A stretch of DNA of 64,000 bases from the NCBI RefSeq assembly GCF_000153485.2, contig NC_018721.1, positions 2,852,001-2,916,000 of the forward strand. The letters are read 5' to 3'. Each line of letters starts with the position of its first letter. Position 1 is the stretch's first letter. Under the pieces are notes generated by a model. It did not search any database. It saw only the letters and a program-made list of their open reading frames with translations, and was not told where the DNA came from. Shown piece after piece: positions 18,824-27,413 of the stretch. Source of the DNA: Psychroflexus torquis ATCC 700755 (lineage in GTDB: Bacteria; Bacteroidota; Bacteroidia; Flavobacteriales; Flavobacteriaceae). The translations under genes and the position numbers were made by a program.

Positions 18824-19534
18824 TTAAACCGCACTTTCTGAAAAATAATATACTACCATAGTTAGTATATCGAAAACGAAATGAGCAAAAATTAAAGGGA
18901 ATAGTTTTCGTTTAGCAACCAAATAAAATATACCGAAGGATAAGGCAATTAATCCTGTAATAACCATTCCCATTGTTCCATGGTAACTGTGCATAAACCC
19001 AAATATTACTGCTTGAGTAATTAAAGCCAGAGCCCAACTTATTTTGATATTCCCAAATATGCTTTTTAATTGATTCAATAAAAATCCACGAATTAAAAGT
19101 TCTTCACCCAGACCTGCTCCAAAACCAATTCCAATTACAAGATACACGATGAAAACAACTGGTTTACCTAAGAAAAAACTAAACTTATCCGTAGCGCTTG
19201 TGGCTTGCTCCAATCCGAAAAGAGGTTTTAACACAAATAGTGTAATAAAAGTGATAAGAAAAATAGAACCTATGGCTAAGAGTCCTATACCTAGTTGTTT
19301 AAGCCATTGTTTTCTTCCTTTGGGCAAGCGCAGGCCAATGTCTGCCCATTTAATACTCCTTCTTTTTAAAAAAAATGTTGCTACTAAGATTCCTAACCAA
19401 ATTCCTATGGAACCAGCGTAAGCTGATGGAATGATTTGAATTTGATCACATATTGTTTTGGTTCCAGACATGACTCCAAGAACTATGATGGCCTCAACTA
19501 TTAATACTGTTTTTGATTTGATTATTTGCTTCAT
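18824..19534 (-). CDS. CPBP-family intramembrane metalloprotease (Abi-like)
   Basis: This is a polytopic membrane protein of 236 residues if started at the ATG at 19534; an upstream ATG at 19591 would add 19 residues that look unlike a leader. It carries the CPBP/Rce1 motifs: GEELLIRGFLLNQ (Glu-Glu and Arg), FGFMHSYHG (His) and FAHFVFD (His). Bacterial members are linked to bacteriocin self-immunity or peptide processing. It stands alone, opposite in direction to the two-component genes. The substrate is unknown. Confidence 0.85.
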   Translation of the reverse strand: MKQIIKSKTVLIVEAIIVLGVMSGTKTICDQIQIIPSAYAGSIGIWLGILVATFFLKRRSIKWADIGLRLPKGRKQWLKQLGIGLLAIGSIFLITFITLFVLKPLFGLEQATSATDKFSFFLGKPVVFIVYLVIGIGFGAGLGEELLIRGFLLNQLKSIFGNIKISWALALITQAVIFGFMHSYHGTMGMVITGLIALSFGIFYLVAKRKLFPLIFAHFVFDILTMVVYYFSESAV

Positions 19535-19742
19535 GATTATCTGTGTTTTAATAATGAAGCAAAGCAAAGGTTTATATAAAAGTTTAACCATTATTTTTAA
19601 CCAACGAAGTATTTAATACGCTGTATAGGTTCAATAAATCTATAAACTTAGTTCATGGGCAAAAAAGACGCTTTGGTTGATGATTTTTTGTTTTTCATTG
19701 ATAAGAATAGATGATATAATGTCATTGTACTATGTTTGTTTA

Positions 19743-20783
19743 ATGATACGAACTTTTATATACAACAATAAAAAGCGTTTTATAACTCACGTATCGATAT
19801 TGTTAAGTATTGCAGTTTTATTTTCATTGATTTTAGTTATTTCTTTAGAAAGTGTTTTTTCTTTTGGAATTTTTTTCGACTATCTATTACAAGCAATAAC
19901 CACTATATTTCTTCTATTAGCACCACCTATTTATCTAAATATTTATTGGCTGATTCCTCGTTTTATAGAACAAAAAAAATACTTTAATTACGCAGTTATA
20001 GTTCTCGTTTTAATAATTGTCTGGGGCTACGTATTAGGTGTTGTTGAACCATGGATGGACGAGCATTGGTTTAATCAACCAAAACAAGATTCTAGCATGC
20101 AAACTGGTGTTGCAGTTATGATTTTTATTCTAATTTCTACAACATTACTTTACCTTTCCTATAAATGGTACATACAACTCTCTAAAATTAAACAGGTAGA
20201 AAATGATCAATTAAATTTAGAATTATCTTCGTTAAAAAACCAAATTAATCCTCACTTTTTCTTTAATACATTAAATAATCTATATGCATTATCCCTAGAG
20301 AAATCTGATGAAACACCTTCAGTAATTTTAAAACTTTCAGAAATGATGCGCTATACAATTTATGACTGTAAAGAATCGAAAGTTTCTGTAATGGATGAAA
20401 TCACCTATTTAGAAAACTTTATAACACTTCAAAAAGTGAGACATCATGAAAGAGGATTGATTACCTTTAAAAATGAAGTTGTTAATTCTGATATGCAAAT
20501 AGCACCTATGATATTGATTGTGTTTTTAGAAAATGCCTTTAAACATGGTTTTGATTTGATAGATAAAGACGCTTTTATCAATTTAAACTTAAAAATAAAG
20601 AAGAATACGCTGCATTTTTATACTGAAAACAATTTTATAGAAATAGAAAATGGACATCAAATAGGAATTGGTTTAGAAAATGTAAAAAGAAGATTGTCCT
20701 TAATCTATCCGAAAACGCACGAGTTGGAAGTGATTAAAAGTAAAAATGTATTTAGTGTTGATTTAAAATTATATGTAGAATGA
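19743..20783 (+). CDS. LytS/YehU-type sensor histidine kinase
   Basis: Started at the ATG at 19743 (346 residues); a longer frame from 19677 would add residues that look untranslated. Four N-terminal helices (about 10-145) are followed by the His_kinase domain with the phosphoacceptor motif NPHFFFNTLNNLYAL and a degenerate ATP-binding region with the N-box FLENAFKHG and GIGLENVKRRL. Its stop overlaps the start of the response regulator gene by 4 bp. The pair forms a LytS-LytT type two-component system with a membrane-embedded sensor. Confidence 0.9.
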   Translation: MIRTFIYNNKKRFITHVSILLSIAVLFSLILVISLESVFSFGIFFDYLLQAITTIFLLLAPPIYLNIYWLIPRFIEQKKYFNYAVIVLVLIIVWGYVLGVVEPWMDEHWFNQPKQDSSMQTGVAVMIFILISTTLLYLSYKWYIQLSKIKQVENDQLNLELSSLKNQINPHFFFNTLNNLYALSLEKSDETPSVILKLSEMMRYTIYDCKESKVSVMDEITYLENFITLQKVRHHERGLITFKNEVVNSDMQIAPMILIVFLENAFKHGFDLIDKDAFINLNLKIKKNTLHFYTENNFIEIENGHQIGIGLENVKRRLSLIYPKTHELEVIKSKNVFSVDLKLYVE

Positions 20784-21505
20784 AATGTTTAATAGTAGAT
20801 GATGAACCGTTAGCACACAGAATAATTAAAAATTACTGTAATAATCTTTCGTTTCTAGATATCGTTAAAGAATGTCATTCGGCTTTTGAGGCAATCAATT
20901 ATTTAAATGAAAATCAGGTAGATTTAATTTTTTTAGATATTAATATGCCTAAGTTAAAAGGCTTAGATTTTTTAAGAACATTAAGCAATCCTCCATTGAT
21001 TATTATTACATCGGCATATCAAGAATATGCTATGGAAGGTTACGAATTAAACATACTAGATTATTTACTGAAACCTTTCAGTTTTGAACGTTTTTTAAAA
21101 GCCATAAATAAGGCAGTTTCGCAAAAAAAACTCCTTGATACATCTGAAAAAACACCTAATATAAAGGTAACACCAGTTTCTTTACCTAATAATGAAAACC
21201 AAGAAAGTATTTTCATTAAAGGAGATAAAAAGACGCATCAAGTACAATTTGATTCTATTTTATATCTTGAAAGCATTGGTAGTTATGTAAAAATTCATTT
21301 AGAGAATGAGACTATTATCTCATTAGATAGGCTAACAAATTTTGAAAACAAACTGCCAAAAAATATTTTTTTAAGGATTCATCGCTCCTATATTATAGCT
21401 ATTAAAAAAGTGAATACAATTGAGGGAAATAGAGTGAAAATAAATAAAAAAGAAATTCCCGTTGGTAGTGTTTATAAACATAATTTAACAAAATTCATGA
21501 AATAA
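20780..21505 (+). CDS. LytTR-family response regulator
   Basis: This 241-residue protein has a receiver domain (about 1-120; IVDDEP acidic pocket, Asp in LIFLDINMPKLKG, Lys in LLKPFSFERF) and a C-terminal LytTR DNA-binding domain (about 140-240; FIKGDKKTHQVQFDSILYLE and FLRIHRSYIIAIKKV). It is coupled to the kinase by the ATGA overlap. It is the last gene before the cassette region, whose left border begins within 40 bp of its stop. Confidence 0.92.
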   Translation: MKCLIVDDEPLAHRIIKNYCNNLSFLDIVKECHSAFEAINYLNENQVDLIFLDINMPKLKGLDFLRTLSNPPLIIITSAYQEYAMEGYELNILDYLLKPFSFERFLKAINKAVSQKKLLDTSEKTPNIKVTPVSLPNNENQESIFIKGDKKTHQVQFDSILYLESIGSYVKIHLENETIISLDRLTNFENKLPKNIFLRIHRSYIIAIKKVNTIEGNRVKINKKEIPVGSVYKHNLTKFMK

Positions 21506-21540
21506 ACTATTCCAAACACATTGCCACTTTGTTCTTATCG

Positions 21541-21694
21541 TCGTTTCGTAAAAAGAGATTACGATCCTAAAGAAACTTTAAGGAGTGCGCATTATTGTAA
21601 ATACATAAAGGGAGATGTGTATTTATTCGTTTATGAATTTGGGTTTTTAACGAGGGCAAAGCACGGTTTTGAAGAGTGCTTTTTAATACATTAG
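21541..21694 (+). pseudogene. Decayed 3' end of the integrase-adjacent zinc-ribbon gene
   Basis: Translated in two frames, this segment matches the C-terminal half of the intact protein at 36172-36549: KRDYDPKETLRSAHYCK, then after a +1 shift in an A-run at about 21601, YIKGDVYLFVYEFGFL, aligned with FDPNFFTHYWKN and SKGNIYLFVYDYGFLDL. It ends with TAG at 21692-21694. It lies at the outer left edge of the cassette array, while the intact gene lies beyond its right edge. It may mark an older array end or an earlier integration event. Confidence 0.75.
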
Positions 21695-21752
21695 TAAAAA
21701 TATATGAACTAAATATTTTTAAGTAAATTGCAGTTATTTGGTTAATGTTTGC

Positions 21753-21876
21753 CAACGTTGGCAATATGCGTAGGCTGGGATTTCGAAGCTCCAACTTATC
21801 AAACCGTTACAAATTTGAGTAAATGTACAAAAGTTTAAATTACCTACATCGCCCGGCTTACGTATATTGCGTGTTG
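21753..21876. repeat. Cassette recombination site S1 (left end of array)
   Basis: 124-bp imperfect palindrome. Left end reads CAAC-GTTGG-CAATATGCGTA and right end TACGTATATTG-CGT-GTTG (hyphens mark core, spacer, arm). Spacers are 5 and 3 nt, as in the other sites. The flank beyond the right core (GTTGTACC) matches the far end of the same cassette (GGCTACAAC at 23057-23065). Confidence 0.8.
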
Positions 21877-21887
21877 TACCCTGTGCT

Positions 21888-22463
21888 TTATTCATTTACA
21901 ATCAATTTTTCTTCTAGTCTTGGTCGTAAAAAATCAATCAGTTTTAAGCGTTGATTACCATTCGAAATTTCATAATCAATATTGTCCCTTTTTGTCGTAA
22001 TTGTTATTTTGTCCTTTTCAATTATTATCTGTCTAATCTTTTTATATCTCACTTCAGGATTTACCCAAAAATCCTTGTACTTTAAGTATTTATCATTTAA
22101 CAATATTGAAAAGTTCTCATTAACGGTTAATCCCATTGAGATAAAAAATAATCCTAGATAAGAAGTACTATTAATCCCACAATATGCAAAATCATTGTAA
22201 TTCGAACGAAATCCTAGAATGAAAAATACCAGTCCTCCAACAACTCCAATAATCATACTCCATTTGGCAGAACTATCTTCTCCTAATCTTATCGCTTTAC
22301 CCGTTTTAAGGTTAATCCTTAAAGTGAAGAAATCATATGCATTCATAAAAATTAAAATAAATGTAATTATTGGAAGCATTATATAACTGTCAAATCGTTT
22401 GTAGACAATGTAGAATATGAAAAAAAGGGTCAATAAAATGGTGAGTCTGATTATTGTCTTCAT
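21888..22463 (-). CDS. Hypothetical membrane protein, cassette 1 gene B
   Basis: This 191-residue protein has two N-terminal helices (about 5-45) and two more (about 70-115), then a cytoplasmic C-terminal part rich in charged residues (IIIEKDKITITTKRDNIDYE). The layout resembles small bacterial PH-domain-like membrane proteins, but I do not recognise a family. It lies between sites S1 and S3 together with the lipoprotein gene upstream and reads leftwards like all cassette genes. Confidence 0.7.
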   Translation of the reverse strand: MKTIIRLTILLTLFFIFYIVYKRFDSYIMLPIITFILIFMNAYDFFTLRINLKTGKAIRLGEDSSAKWSMIIGVVGGLVFFILGFRSNYNDFAYCGINSTSYLGLFFISMGLTVNENFSILLNDKYLKYKDFWVNPEVRYKKIRQIIIEKDKITITTKRDNIDYEISNGNQRLKLIDFLRPRLEEKLIVNE

Positions 22464-22555
22464 GTTATGTATCTATTTGTCTATTCTGGTTAAACATTAA
22501 TTAATTTCATTCTACTTACTGTGTTATTGCTCTGACGCGGCATGGTGCACAGTTT

Positions 22556-23041
22556 TTATCTTTTTATTCTCTTGATTTCAGGTACGTTAATTATTCCGGA
22601 GCCGTTAATAAGCCAATTATTTTCCTCAAATTTCAATTTCAAAGTCAGTTTAAAGTCTGCCCATTTTACACCTTTGACTATTAAATACTCCGAATCAGTA
22701 TTGTCGATTTCAAATTTGCTAGGGTTGTCTTGAGCATCAAGCACTGGGTCAAAACCTAATCCGAGTTCGGGGTCATTTTTTTCGGCTTCGTCAATAATTC
22801 TTTTAAGTTCTGCTTTGAATCCAACTGTCACATCAGTCCGCTTATTTACCCATTCAATTAATCCAACTTCAGATTTAAAGTCATTAGAATAGGCGAGGTA
22901 GTCATTTATGAACTGTATTGCGACCTGATAATTTGGCTCAAATGTCTGTATCGTTTCCTTTTTGGACGGTTCGGATTTTGAATCTGTTGTTTTGCAACTT
23001 AAAACTGTCAGTCCGAGGAGGAGTAGTATTATAGTTTTCAA
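22556..23041 (-). CDS. Hypothetical lipoprotein, cassette 1 gene A
   Basis: This 161-residue protein has a lipoprotein signal peptide with the lipobox LSCK (Cys16) followed by a Lys/Ser/Glu-rich linker (KTTDSKSEPSKKE). The mature part has no motif I can name. It shares its cassette with the membrane protein gene at 21888; the 92 bp between them hold no recognisable recombination site, so both probably travel as one two-gene cassette. A frame of its own coding strand ends within 15 bp of site S3. Confidence 0.7.
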   Translation of the reverse strand: MKTIILLLLGLTVLSCKTTDSKSEPSKKETIQTFEPNYQVAIQFINDYLAYSNDFKSEVGLIEWVNKRTDVTVGFKAELKRIIDEAEKNDPELGLGFDPVLDAQDNPSKFEIDNTDSEYLIVKGVKWADFKLTLKLKFEENNWLINGSGIINVPEIKRIKR

Positions 23042-23061
23042 TGTCTTTTTTTAATTGGCTA

Positions 23062-23250
23062 CAACCTCTAGTATAAGAAACGTAGGGCAATTAATATGCA
23101 CTTCCGTTTCGGTTTATTACTTAGCCAAATATAAATATTTTGCTTTTATTTTTCATCTTAAACGCCAAGTTTTATATTTGGCGGACTTTGTTAAAATGCA
23201 CAAAACTTTCAGTTTAGTACAAAGTGCCCTATGTTTTTTATATAGTGTTG
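23062..23250. repeat. Cassette recombination site S3 (long form)
   Basis: 189-bp palindrome. Left CAAC-CTCTA-GTATAAGAAACGTAGGGC, right GCCCTATGTTTTTTATAT-AGT-GTTG; spacers 5 and 3 nt. An inner hairpin (GCCAAATATAAA ... TTTATATTTGGC region) is shared with S5 and S7, which have near-identical length and sequence blocks such as TTCGGTT and GGCGGAC. Confidence 0.88.
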
Positions 23251-23370
23251 AACTAATCCTCGTACCTCGGAAGCTTTTTCAGTTAGTCATAAAATTACAT
23301 TATCTTAATGGATTCACAAAATATCTATAATGATGTATAAAAAAAAAGTAAGATTATTGAGCAAATCGCT

Positions 23371-23568
23371 TTGAACGGAGTTCCAGAATTTGAGGTATTA
23401 GTAGATAAACTCACACAGAGCTTTGCCATCACTGGTAAAGCAAAAAGCACCTTAAACAATTACTTGCGCTGCCTTGCTTATGTAGAAACCACGCTGGTTT
23501 ATTTGCAGGTGTCCAATTCTGGAAGTTCAGTGAAATTCAGTCCCCTGGATACCTTGTATACAAGGTAA
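23371..23568 (+). pseudogene. Truncated tyrosine recombinase of the IS91 element
   Basis: The frame opens without a clear ATG (TTG at 23371; it also continues upstream as IIEQIAL) and contains the SAM-like N-terminal DNA-binding region of a phage-type integrase (KAKSTLNNYLRCLAYVETTL). It stops after about 65 residues without any catalytic R, H or Y box. Bacteroidota IS91 elements often carry such an integrase before the transposase, so this is a shortened version. It overlaps the transposase start by one base. Confidence 0.65.
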
Positions 23569-24713
23569 TGCAACCCAAACATAGAGTAGCAGAGGTATTG
23601 AATCTAGAGGTAGATCGTCTGCAAGAAATAGCCTATACCAGTTGGAATCAGCGCGCTTTGCATGCGATAAGAAAATGCCGCACTAAAGCTCTTGGTGGAC
23701 ATTTAGATTGGTGTATGAATTGCAAGAAGCTCCATTTGCAATTCAATTCCTGTCGCAATAGGCATTGTCCTACTTGCCAATGGCATAAGCAGCATGAGTG
23801 GGTTGCTGCAAGAACGCAAGAACTCCTTCCTGTGCCTTATTTTCATGTTGTTTTTACACTCCCAGACCATCTCAATTCTGTGGCAATACCTTATCCCAAA
23901 GTGCTATATAAAATCTTATTTGATAGCGCATGGGAAACCCTCTCTGCCTTTGGCAACAACCCCAAACATCTAGGTGCAAAACTAGGGATGATTGCCGTGC
24001 TACATACTTGGGGTCAGAATTTACAATTGCACCCGCATTTGCACTGTATTGTTCCAGGGGGAGGTGTTTGTGAGGCAGGATTCTGGAAAAGAGGAACAGC
24101 AAAAGATGATTTTCTATTTTCAGTAGAGGCGATGAGTGATAAATTTAGAGGTCGTTTTGTGTCTAAATTACGAAAGGCACTTCCCCAATTACCGCAATCT
24201 TTATATGATAAGTTGTTTAAAAAAGAGTGGGTGGTGTATGCCAAATCTCCTTTTGGAAAACCAGAACATGTGATTGAATATTTAGGTAGGTACACCCATA
24301 AAATAGCGATAAGTAATCACCGTATCTTGTCGATTGATAAAGAAAAAAGGAGGATTACATTTAGTTTAAAAGACTATAGAAAAGGTGGGCAAAAAACCAC
24401 ACTAACACTCTCCACTAAAGAATTTATACGGCGTTTTCAACTCCATATTCTTTCCAAAGGCTTTACTCGAATAAGGCATTATGGCTTTTTGAGTAGTAGT
24501 TGGAAAAAAGAAAAGTTACCGCTATTGCAATTACAATTAGCCAATAAGGACTTATCATATATGGAAACCTTTGAAGTTCAAGAGGAATCTCTATATCGCT
24601 GTTGTCCGAGTTGTAAAAAAGAGACATTAATCACACTTTTTACCATTGATAGTCGTGGTCCACCAAAGGATTACAAAAAAATTATAAAGGATAAACTGGA
24701 ATACAAAAATTAA
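23568..24713 (+). CDS. IS91-family transposase
   Basis: This 381-residue HUH-type transposase starts with the zinc-binding domain (CMNCKKLHLQFNSCRNRHCP, about 49-68) and continues with the family segments PYFHVVFTLPDHLN, the HUH motif HPHLHCIVPGGG and EYLGRYTHKIAISNHR, the region that holds the catalytic Tyr. Length is normal. It would replicate the element by rolling circle. It is the only intact gene of the element. Confidence 0.93.
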   Translation: MQPKHRVAEVLNLEVDRLQEIAYTSWNQRALHAIRKCRTKALGGHLDWCMNCKKLHLQFNSCRNRHCPTCQWHKQHEWVAARTQELLPVPYFHVVFTLPDHLNSVAIPYPKVLYKILFDSAWETLSAFGNNPKHLGAKLGMIAVLHTWGQNLQLHPHLHCIVPGGGVCEAGFWKRGTAKDDFLFSVEAMSDKFRGRFVSKLRKALPQLPQSLYDKLFKKEWVVYAKSPFGKPEHVIEYLGRYTHKIAISNHRILSIDKEKRRITFSLKDYRKGGQKTTLTLSTKEFIRRFQLHILSKGFTRIRHYGFLSSSWKKEKLPLLQLQLANKDLSYMETFEVQEESLYRCCPSCKKETLITLFTIDSRGPPKDYKKIIKDKLEYKN

Positions 24714-24959
24714 AAAACAGTTCTAAAAAGAGCCTTGACTTACTAGTGCCTAAACTGAAGGAAAATGATAAAAAACAGCAGATTCTCACACAAAAAAAGC
24801 ATGATCTCTCTAAAAAGTGCCTTATTTAGATAAGCAACTGAATAAAAAGGGATGCAAAGCACTCTAAAAACAACCTTCTCCTCTTGTAAGGTTCCTGCCA
24901 ACTCATTGAATTCCCCCTTACCAGCAATCCCGGATCAGTCAACAAATCATATAGCTTTG
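24714..24959. other. Non-coding remainder of the IS91 insertion
   Basis: No frame is supported. The segment probably contains the 3' end of the IS91 element and a remnant of an interrupted cassette; I see no site arm in it. Confidence 0.4.
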
Positions 24960-24995
24960 GCCTATCGGCAAGCCATATGCTTAGTTATTGTGCGT
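24960..24995. repeat. Right half of a cassette site (S4), left half lost
   Basis: GCCATATGC-TTA-GTTA followed by TTGTGCGTAG has the right-hand geometry (arm, 3-nt spacer, GTTR core). The flank TGTGCGTA matches the reverse complement of the far end of the same cassette (TTACGCACAAC at 25529-25539). No left arm is found upstream; IS91-associated deletion is the likely cause. Confidence 0.6.
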
Positions 24996-25001
24996 AGTTT
25001 T

Positions 25002-25520
25002 TTATTCCGTTTTAATTAAGTCTATTTCAGTCCTTTTTTCAGGAAACTCAAAAAGTTTGTTTTTGATAATATACATTTCGGCTTCAGAGTCTTTTAATAT
25101 TAAACTATCTCCTTTTTTTTCATATTTGCCAACATAAACTCTTCCGTTATTATTTTCGTCACACAAATAAAAGTATTCATTATTCTTTCCGATGCTCAAT
25201 TCATAAACAATATCGTTTACTGAGAATTTATATTCCGTATTATTTCTTTCGTGATAATTCATAAACCACAAACTCCAAAAGGCGTAAAAAATTAATGGAC
25301 AAATAATAGAGTTAGCAAAAAAAAATTTCGACAATGGTCTTTTTAGAAAATAGAGGATAAGACCTATTATCAAGTTTATTCCAAAAAGAATTGGTACAAT
25401 TAATATTATTCCAATAGAAACGCTTGGGTCAGGTTTCATTGCATAAATCCATAATCCAAGAAGAATAATTTCAAGAATGAGAATTCCAATTCCGTATTTT
25501 ATTTTTGTTTTAGAGTTCAT
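25002..25520 (-). CDS. Hypothetical membrane protein, cassette gene
   Basis: This 172-residue protein has three or four hydrophobic helices in its first half (about 8-28, 35-60, 70-90) and a soluble C-terminal half with a small beta-rich pattern (SVNDIVYELSIGKNNEYFYL, then NNGRVYVGKYEKKGD). I do not recognise a family. Single gene between half-site S4 and site S5. Short outer flanks of the cassette agree (TGTGCGTA / TACGCACA). Confidence 0.65.
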   Translation of the reverse strand: MNSKTKIKYGIGILILEIILLGLWIYAMKPDPSVSIGIILIVPILFGINLIIGLILYFLKRPLSKFFFANSIICPLIFYAFWSLWFMNYHERNNTEYKFSVNDIVYELSIGKNNEYFYLCDENNNGRVYVGKYEKKGDSLILKDSEAEMYIIKNKLFEFPEKRTEIDLIKTE

Positions 25521-25535
25521 TGCTCAAATTACGCA

Positions 25536-25727
25536 CAACGTTCGTGTATAAGAATAGTAGGGCTGAAAACAGTCGCAAACCATTCGGTTAAACACAAGCC
25601 GAATTTTTAAATTTTTCTTATTATTTTTTTATATCAATAAGCCAAATTTAAAAATTTGGCGACCTCGCAAAAGTGCCTTGCCCTTTAGGTTAAGCACTCA
25701 TTGCCCTATTATTTTTATACGTTGTTG
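25536..25727. repeat. Cassette recombination site S5 (long form)
   Basis: 192-bp palindrome. Left CAAC-GTTCGT-GTATAAGAATAGTAGGGC, right GCCCTATTATTTTTATAC-GTT-GTTG; spacers 6 and 3 nt. Contains the inner hairpin AAATTTTTAAATT / AATTTAAAAATTT and shares blocks with S3 and S7. Confidence 0.9.
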
Positions 25728-25737
25728 GCAGCTGCTT

Positions 25738-26364
25738 TTATATTTTAATATTGTATTGACCATCTAAAAATTCTCGCTGTTTTGCATATATCTTTCCGCT
25801 TAAAATATCAGTAATAATTTTTTGATTTTGCTCATTTGTTTTAGGGTTGTCCCTAATGTCAGACAATACATTGCGAACTATTTCATTTTTGTAATATTTG
25901 ATTATGTTACGATTTTCCAAGTGTATCGGGAAAATCAATTGAATTAAGTCATCTGTCAGTATTTTGTCCTCTTTATATAGGTAGTTGCAAGCATAAAGAA
26001 TGTCGATATTATTCTGGAGGTCTTTCTTATGCATCAGTAGCATTGCAATCATTTTATTTTGTCTCGAATTCGTTGCATCTGCAATATAAAAGATTACATT
26101 ATTTATGTATTTCTTTGGCTGTTCATACATTTCAATGAATTTCTTTGAAAGAAAAACATCTTTTTTACTGGTTAGGTCAACGACAATGGATTCAATAGAG
26201 TCAATATATTTTGAGAATTCTTGATTGTCAATATTTAAATCGAGCGAGTCAATTCTAAACCCTTTATTAAAGTCATAATTAATTGAAATATTAGTTGGTC
26301 CATAATTATCCGTTTGACAGGAAGTTAAAAGTGCGGTGAACAATATGATTAAAACAAACTTCAC
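25738..26364 (-). CDS. Hypothetical lipoprotein, single-gene cassette
   Basis: This 208-residue protein has a lipoprotein signal peptide ending in the lipobox TSCQ (Cys16). The mature part is rich in Asp, Asn and Ile with predicted helices (KYIDSIESIVVDLTSKKDV; YIADATNSRQNKMIAMLLMH) and resembles small flavobacterial lipoproteins with HEAT-like helices, without a named family. It is the only gene between S5 and S6. Cassette ends match exactly: GTTGGCAGC on one side, GCTGCCAAC on the other. Confidence 0.7.
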   Translation of the reverse strand: MKFVLIILFTALLTSCQTDNYGPTNISINYDFNKGFRIDSLDLNIDNQEFSKYIDSIESIVVDLTSKKDVFLSKKFIEMYEQPKKYINNVIFYIADATNSRQNKMIAMLLMHKKDLQNNIDILYACNYLYKEDKILTDDLIQLIFPIHLENRNIIKYYKNEIVRNVLSDIRDNPKTNEQNQKIITDILSGKIYAKQREFLDGQYNIKI

Positions 26365-26389
26365 TTATTATTAGAGTTTAAGTTGCTGC

Positions 26390-26477
26390 CAACGTTGTTG
26401 TATAAAAAAAGTTGCGTGTTTTAAGCAATAAAGTTCGTAAGTAAGCTATTACCAGCAATTTTTTTTATACGATGTTG
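26390..26477. repeat. Cassette recombination site S6 (short form)
   Basis: 88-bp palindrome, the shortest of the internal sites. Left CAAC-GTTGTT-GTATAAAAAAAGTTGC, right GCAATTTTTTTTATAC-GAT-GTTG; spacers 6 and 3 nt. It lacks the central hairpin of S3, S5 and S7. Confidence 0.88.
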
Positions 26478-26511
26478 GCAACTGTATTTTTCTCTCAAAT
26501 TTAATTATTAT

Positions 26512-26709
26512 TTATCCTCTGCTTATTGATTGAAGTTTTTCAATTTGTATTATTTCATTTTTTCCATTTGAATAATTTTGAAATCTAAATGTTTCTTGAC
26601 TTGAATTATAATCTTCAAAAATTCCTGTAATCCCTTCTCCGTTTTCATTTTGCATATAAATAATGTCTCCAGCTTTTAATTTCAATTCTTTAAAGCTGTA
26701 AATACTCAT
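26512..26709 (-). CDS. Small hypothetical protein, cassette gene
   Basis: A 65-residue protein without signal peptide or membrane helix. It looks like a compact beta barrel of the SH3 or Sm type: KLKAGDIIYMQNENGEGITG, then FEDYNSSQETFRFQNYSNGK, then EIIQIEKLQSISRG. The pattern of strands with basic residues would suit nucleic-acid binding, but this is a guess. It is the most downstream gene of a cassette shared with a small broken membrane-protein gene and the 26959 gene. Confidence 0.55.
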   Translation of the reverse strand: MSIYSFKELKLKAGDIIYMQNENGEGITGIFEDYNSSQETFRFQNYSNGKNEIIQIEKLQSISRG

Positions 26710-26726
26710 ATTTTATACAATTAAGT

Positions 26727-26927
26727 TTAATCTCCATTTGCAGTAATACCAATTCCAAAAAACAATAACGCTCCTAAAATTATTAAAGGTGATATTAGGG
26801 CAGCAATTAATGCAATTCCGATTTTTTTAAAAAAATTAGTTTCTATATCGTTCGGATGTTATGAGTTGATAACCTTAAATAAAGATATAATAAACATAAT
26901 TATTGCAATTGTAATATATTGAACCAT
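26727..26927 (-). pseudogene. Small two-helix membrane protein with in-frame stop
   Basis: From the ATG at 26927 a single frame encodes MVQYITIAIIMFIISLFKVI, then a TAA at 26861-26859, then HPNDIETNFFKKIGIALIAA and a second hydrophobic helix, ending at 26727. The uninterrupted length would be 66 residues: helix, short charged loop, helix. The TAA could come from CAA, GAA or AAA by one change. It is too short and broken to appear as a normal reading frame. Confidence 0.55.
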
Positions 26928-26958
26928 ATCAGATTTTTTTTATTTTTAAAAAAATTGT

Positions 26959-27384
26959 CTACTGTTTTTTAGCTCCGGTAATTGTTAAAAGCATTATGTT
27001 TCCATCTTCAGTTTTTTTCTCCATTATTATTATTAAAACCCCACTTTTTGCAATATTTCCAAAAACGCTGAATTTACCTCCAAAAGCATCTTTCATTTGT
27101 AAGTATTTTACACCATCATTTTCTTTTTCGCCTAAAAACAACAATTTCATAGCATCAATTTGTCCTTCTCTGTTTTCGTATAAAATTTCAATAGATTTAA
27201 AAAAAGTATCGTAATAAATAAAAACTCCTTTTCCAAAAGGTATTTTAGTTAATTGTTCTCCTTTGTCGTTTTGTAAAACAACATAAATTCCATCTGCTTT
27301 GTATTCAATAATTTCCTTTTCAGATTGTGAATACATAAAATTATTCACACTGAATATTATTAGAAATAAAATATATTTTCTCAT
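26959..27384 (-). CDS. Hypothetical exported protein, cassette gene
   Basis: This 141-residue protein begins with a signal peptide (about 1-19, cut near MYSQ). The mature part is an all-beta small domain (YKADGIYVVLQNDKGEQLTK; AFGGKFSVFGNIAKSGVLII). No family is recognised. It is the first gene of the three-gene cassette between S6 and S7, and its start lies 30 bp from the S7 core. Confidence 0.65.
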   Translation of the reverse strand: MRKYILFLIIFSVNNFMYSQSEKEIIEYKADGIYVVLQNDKGEQLTKIPFGKGVFIYYDTFFKSIEILYENREGQIDAMKLLFLGEKENDGVKYLQMKDAFGGKFSVFGNIAKSGVLIIIMEKKTEDGNIMLLTITGAKKQ

Positions 27385-27413
27385 AGTTTAAATTTTCGCG
27401 GATATAGTTGCAA

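Larger units (their letters stand above)
23340..24720 (+). mobile_element. IS91-family element inserted in the array
   Basis: A plus-strand element, opposite to the cassette genes, lies just after site S3. It has a broken tyrosine-recombinase accessory frame and a full IS91-type transposase. IS91 elements move by rolling circle and leave no terminal inverted repeats or target duplication, so I cannot fix the ends; the coordinates cover only the coding part. The insertion seems to have removed the left half of the next cassette site, since only a right half-site remains at 24960-24995. Confidence 0.7.

Noticed and set aside
21567..21794. Minus-strand 75-residue frame at the left edge of the array
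   Set aside because: It overlaps the zinc-ribbon gene remnant and enters site S1; no recognisable protein feature.
23055..23330. Plus-strand 91-residue frame across site S3
   Set aside because: It translates the palindromic site itself and carries no domain pattern.
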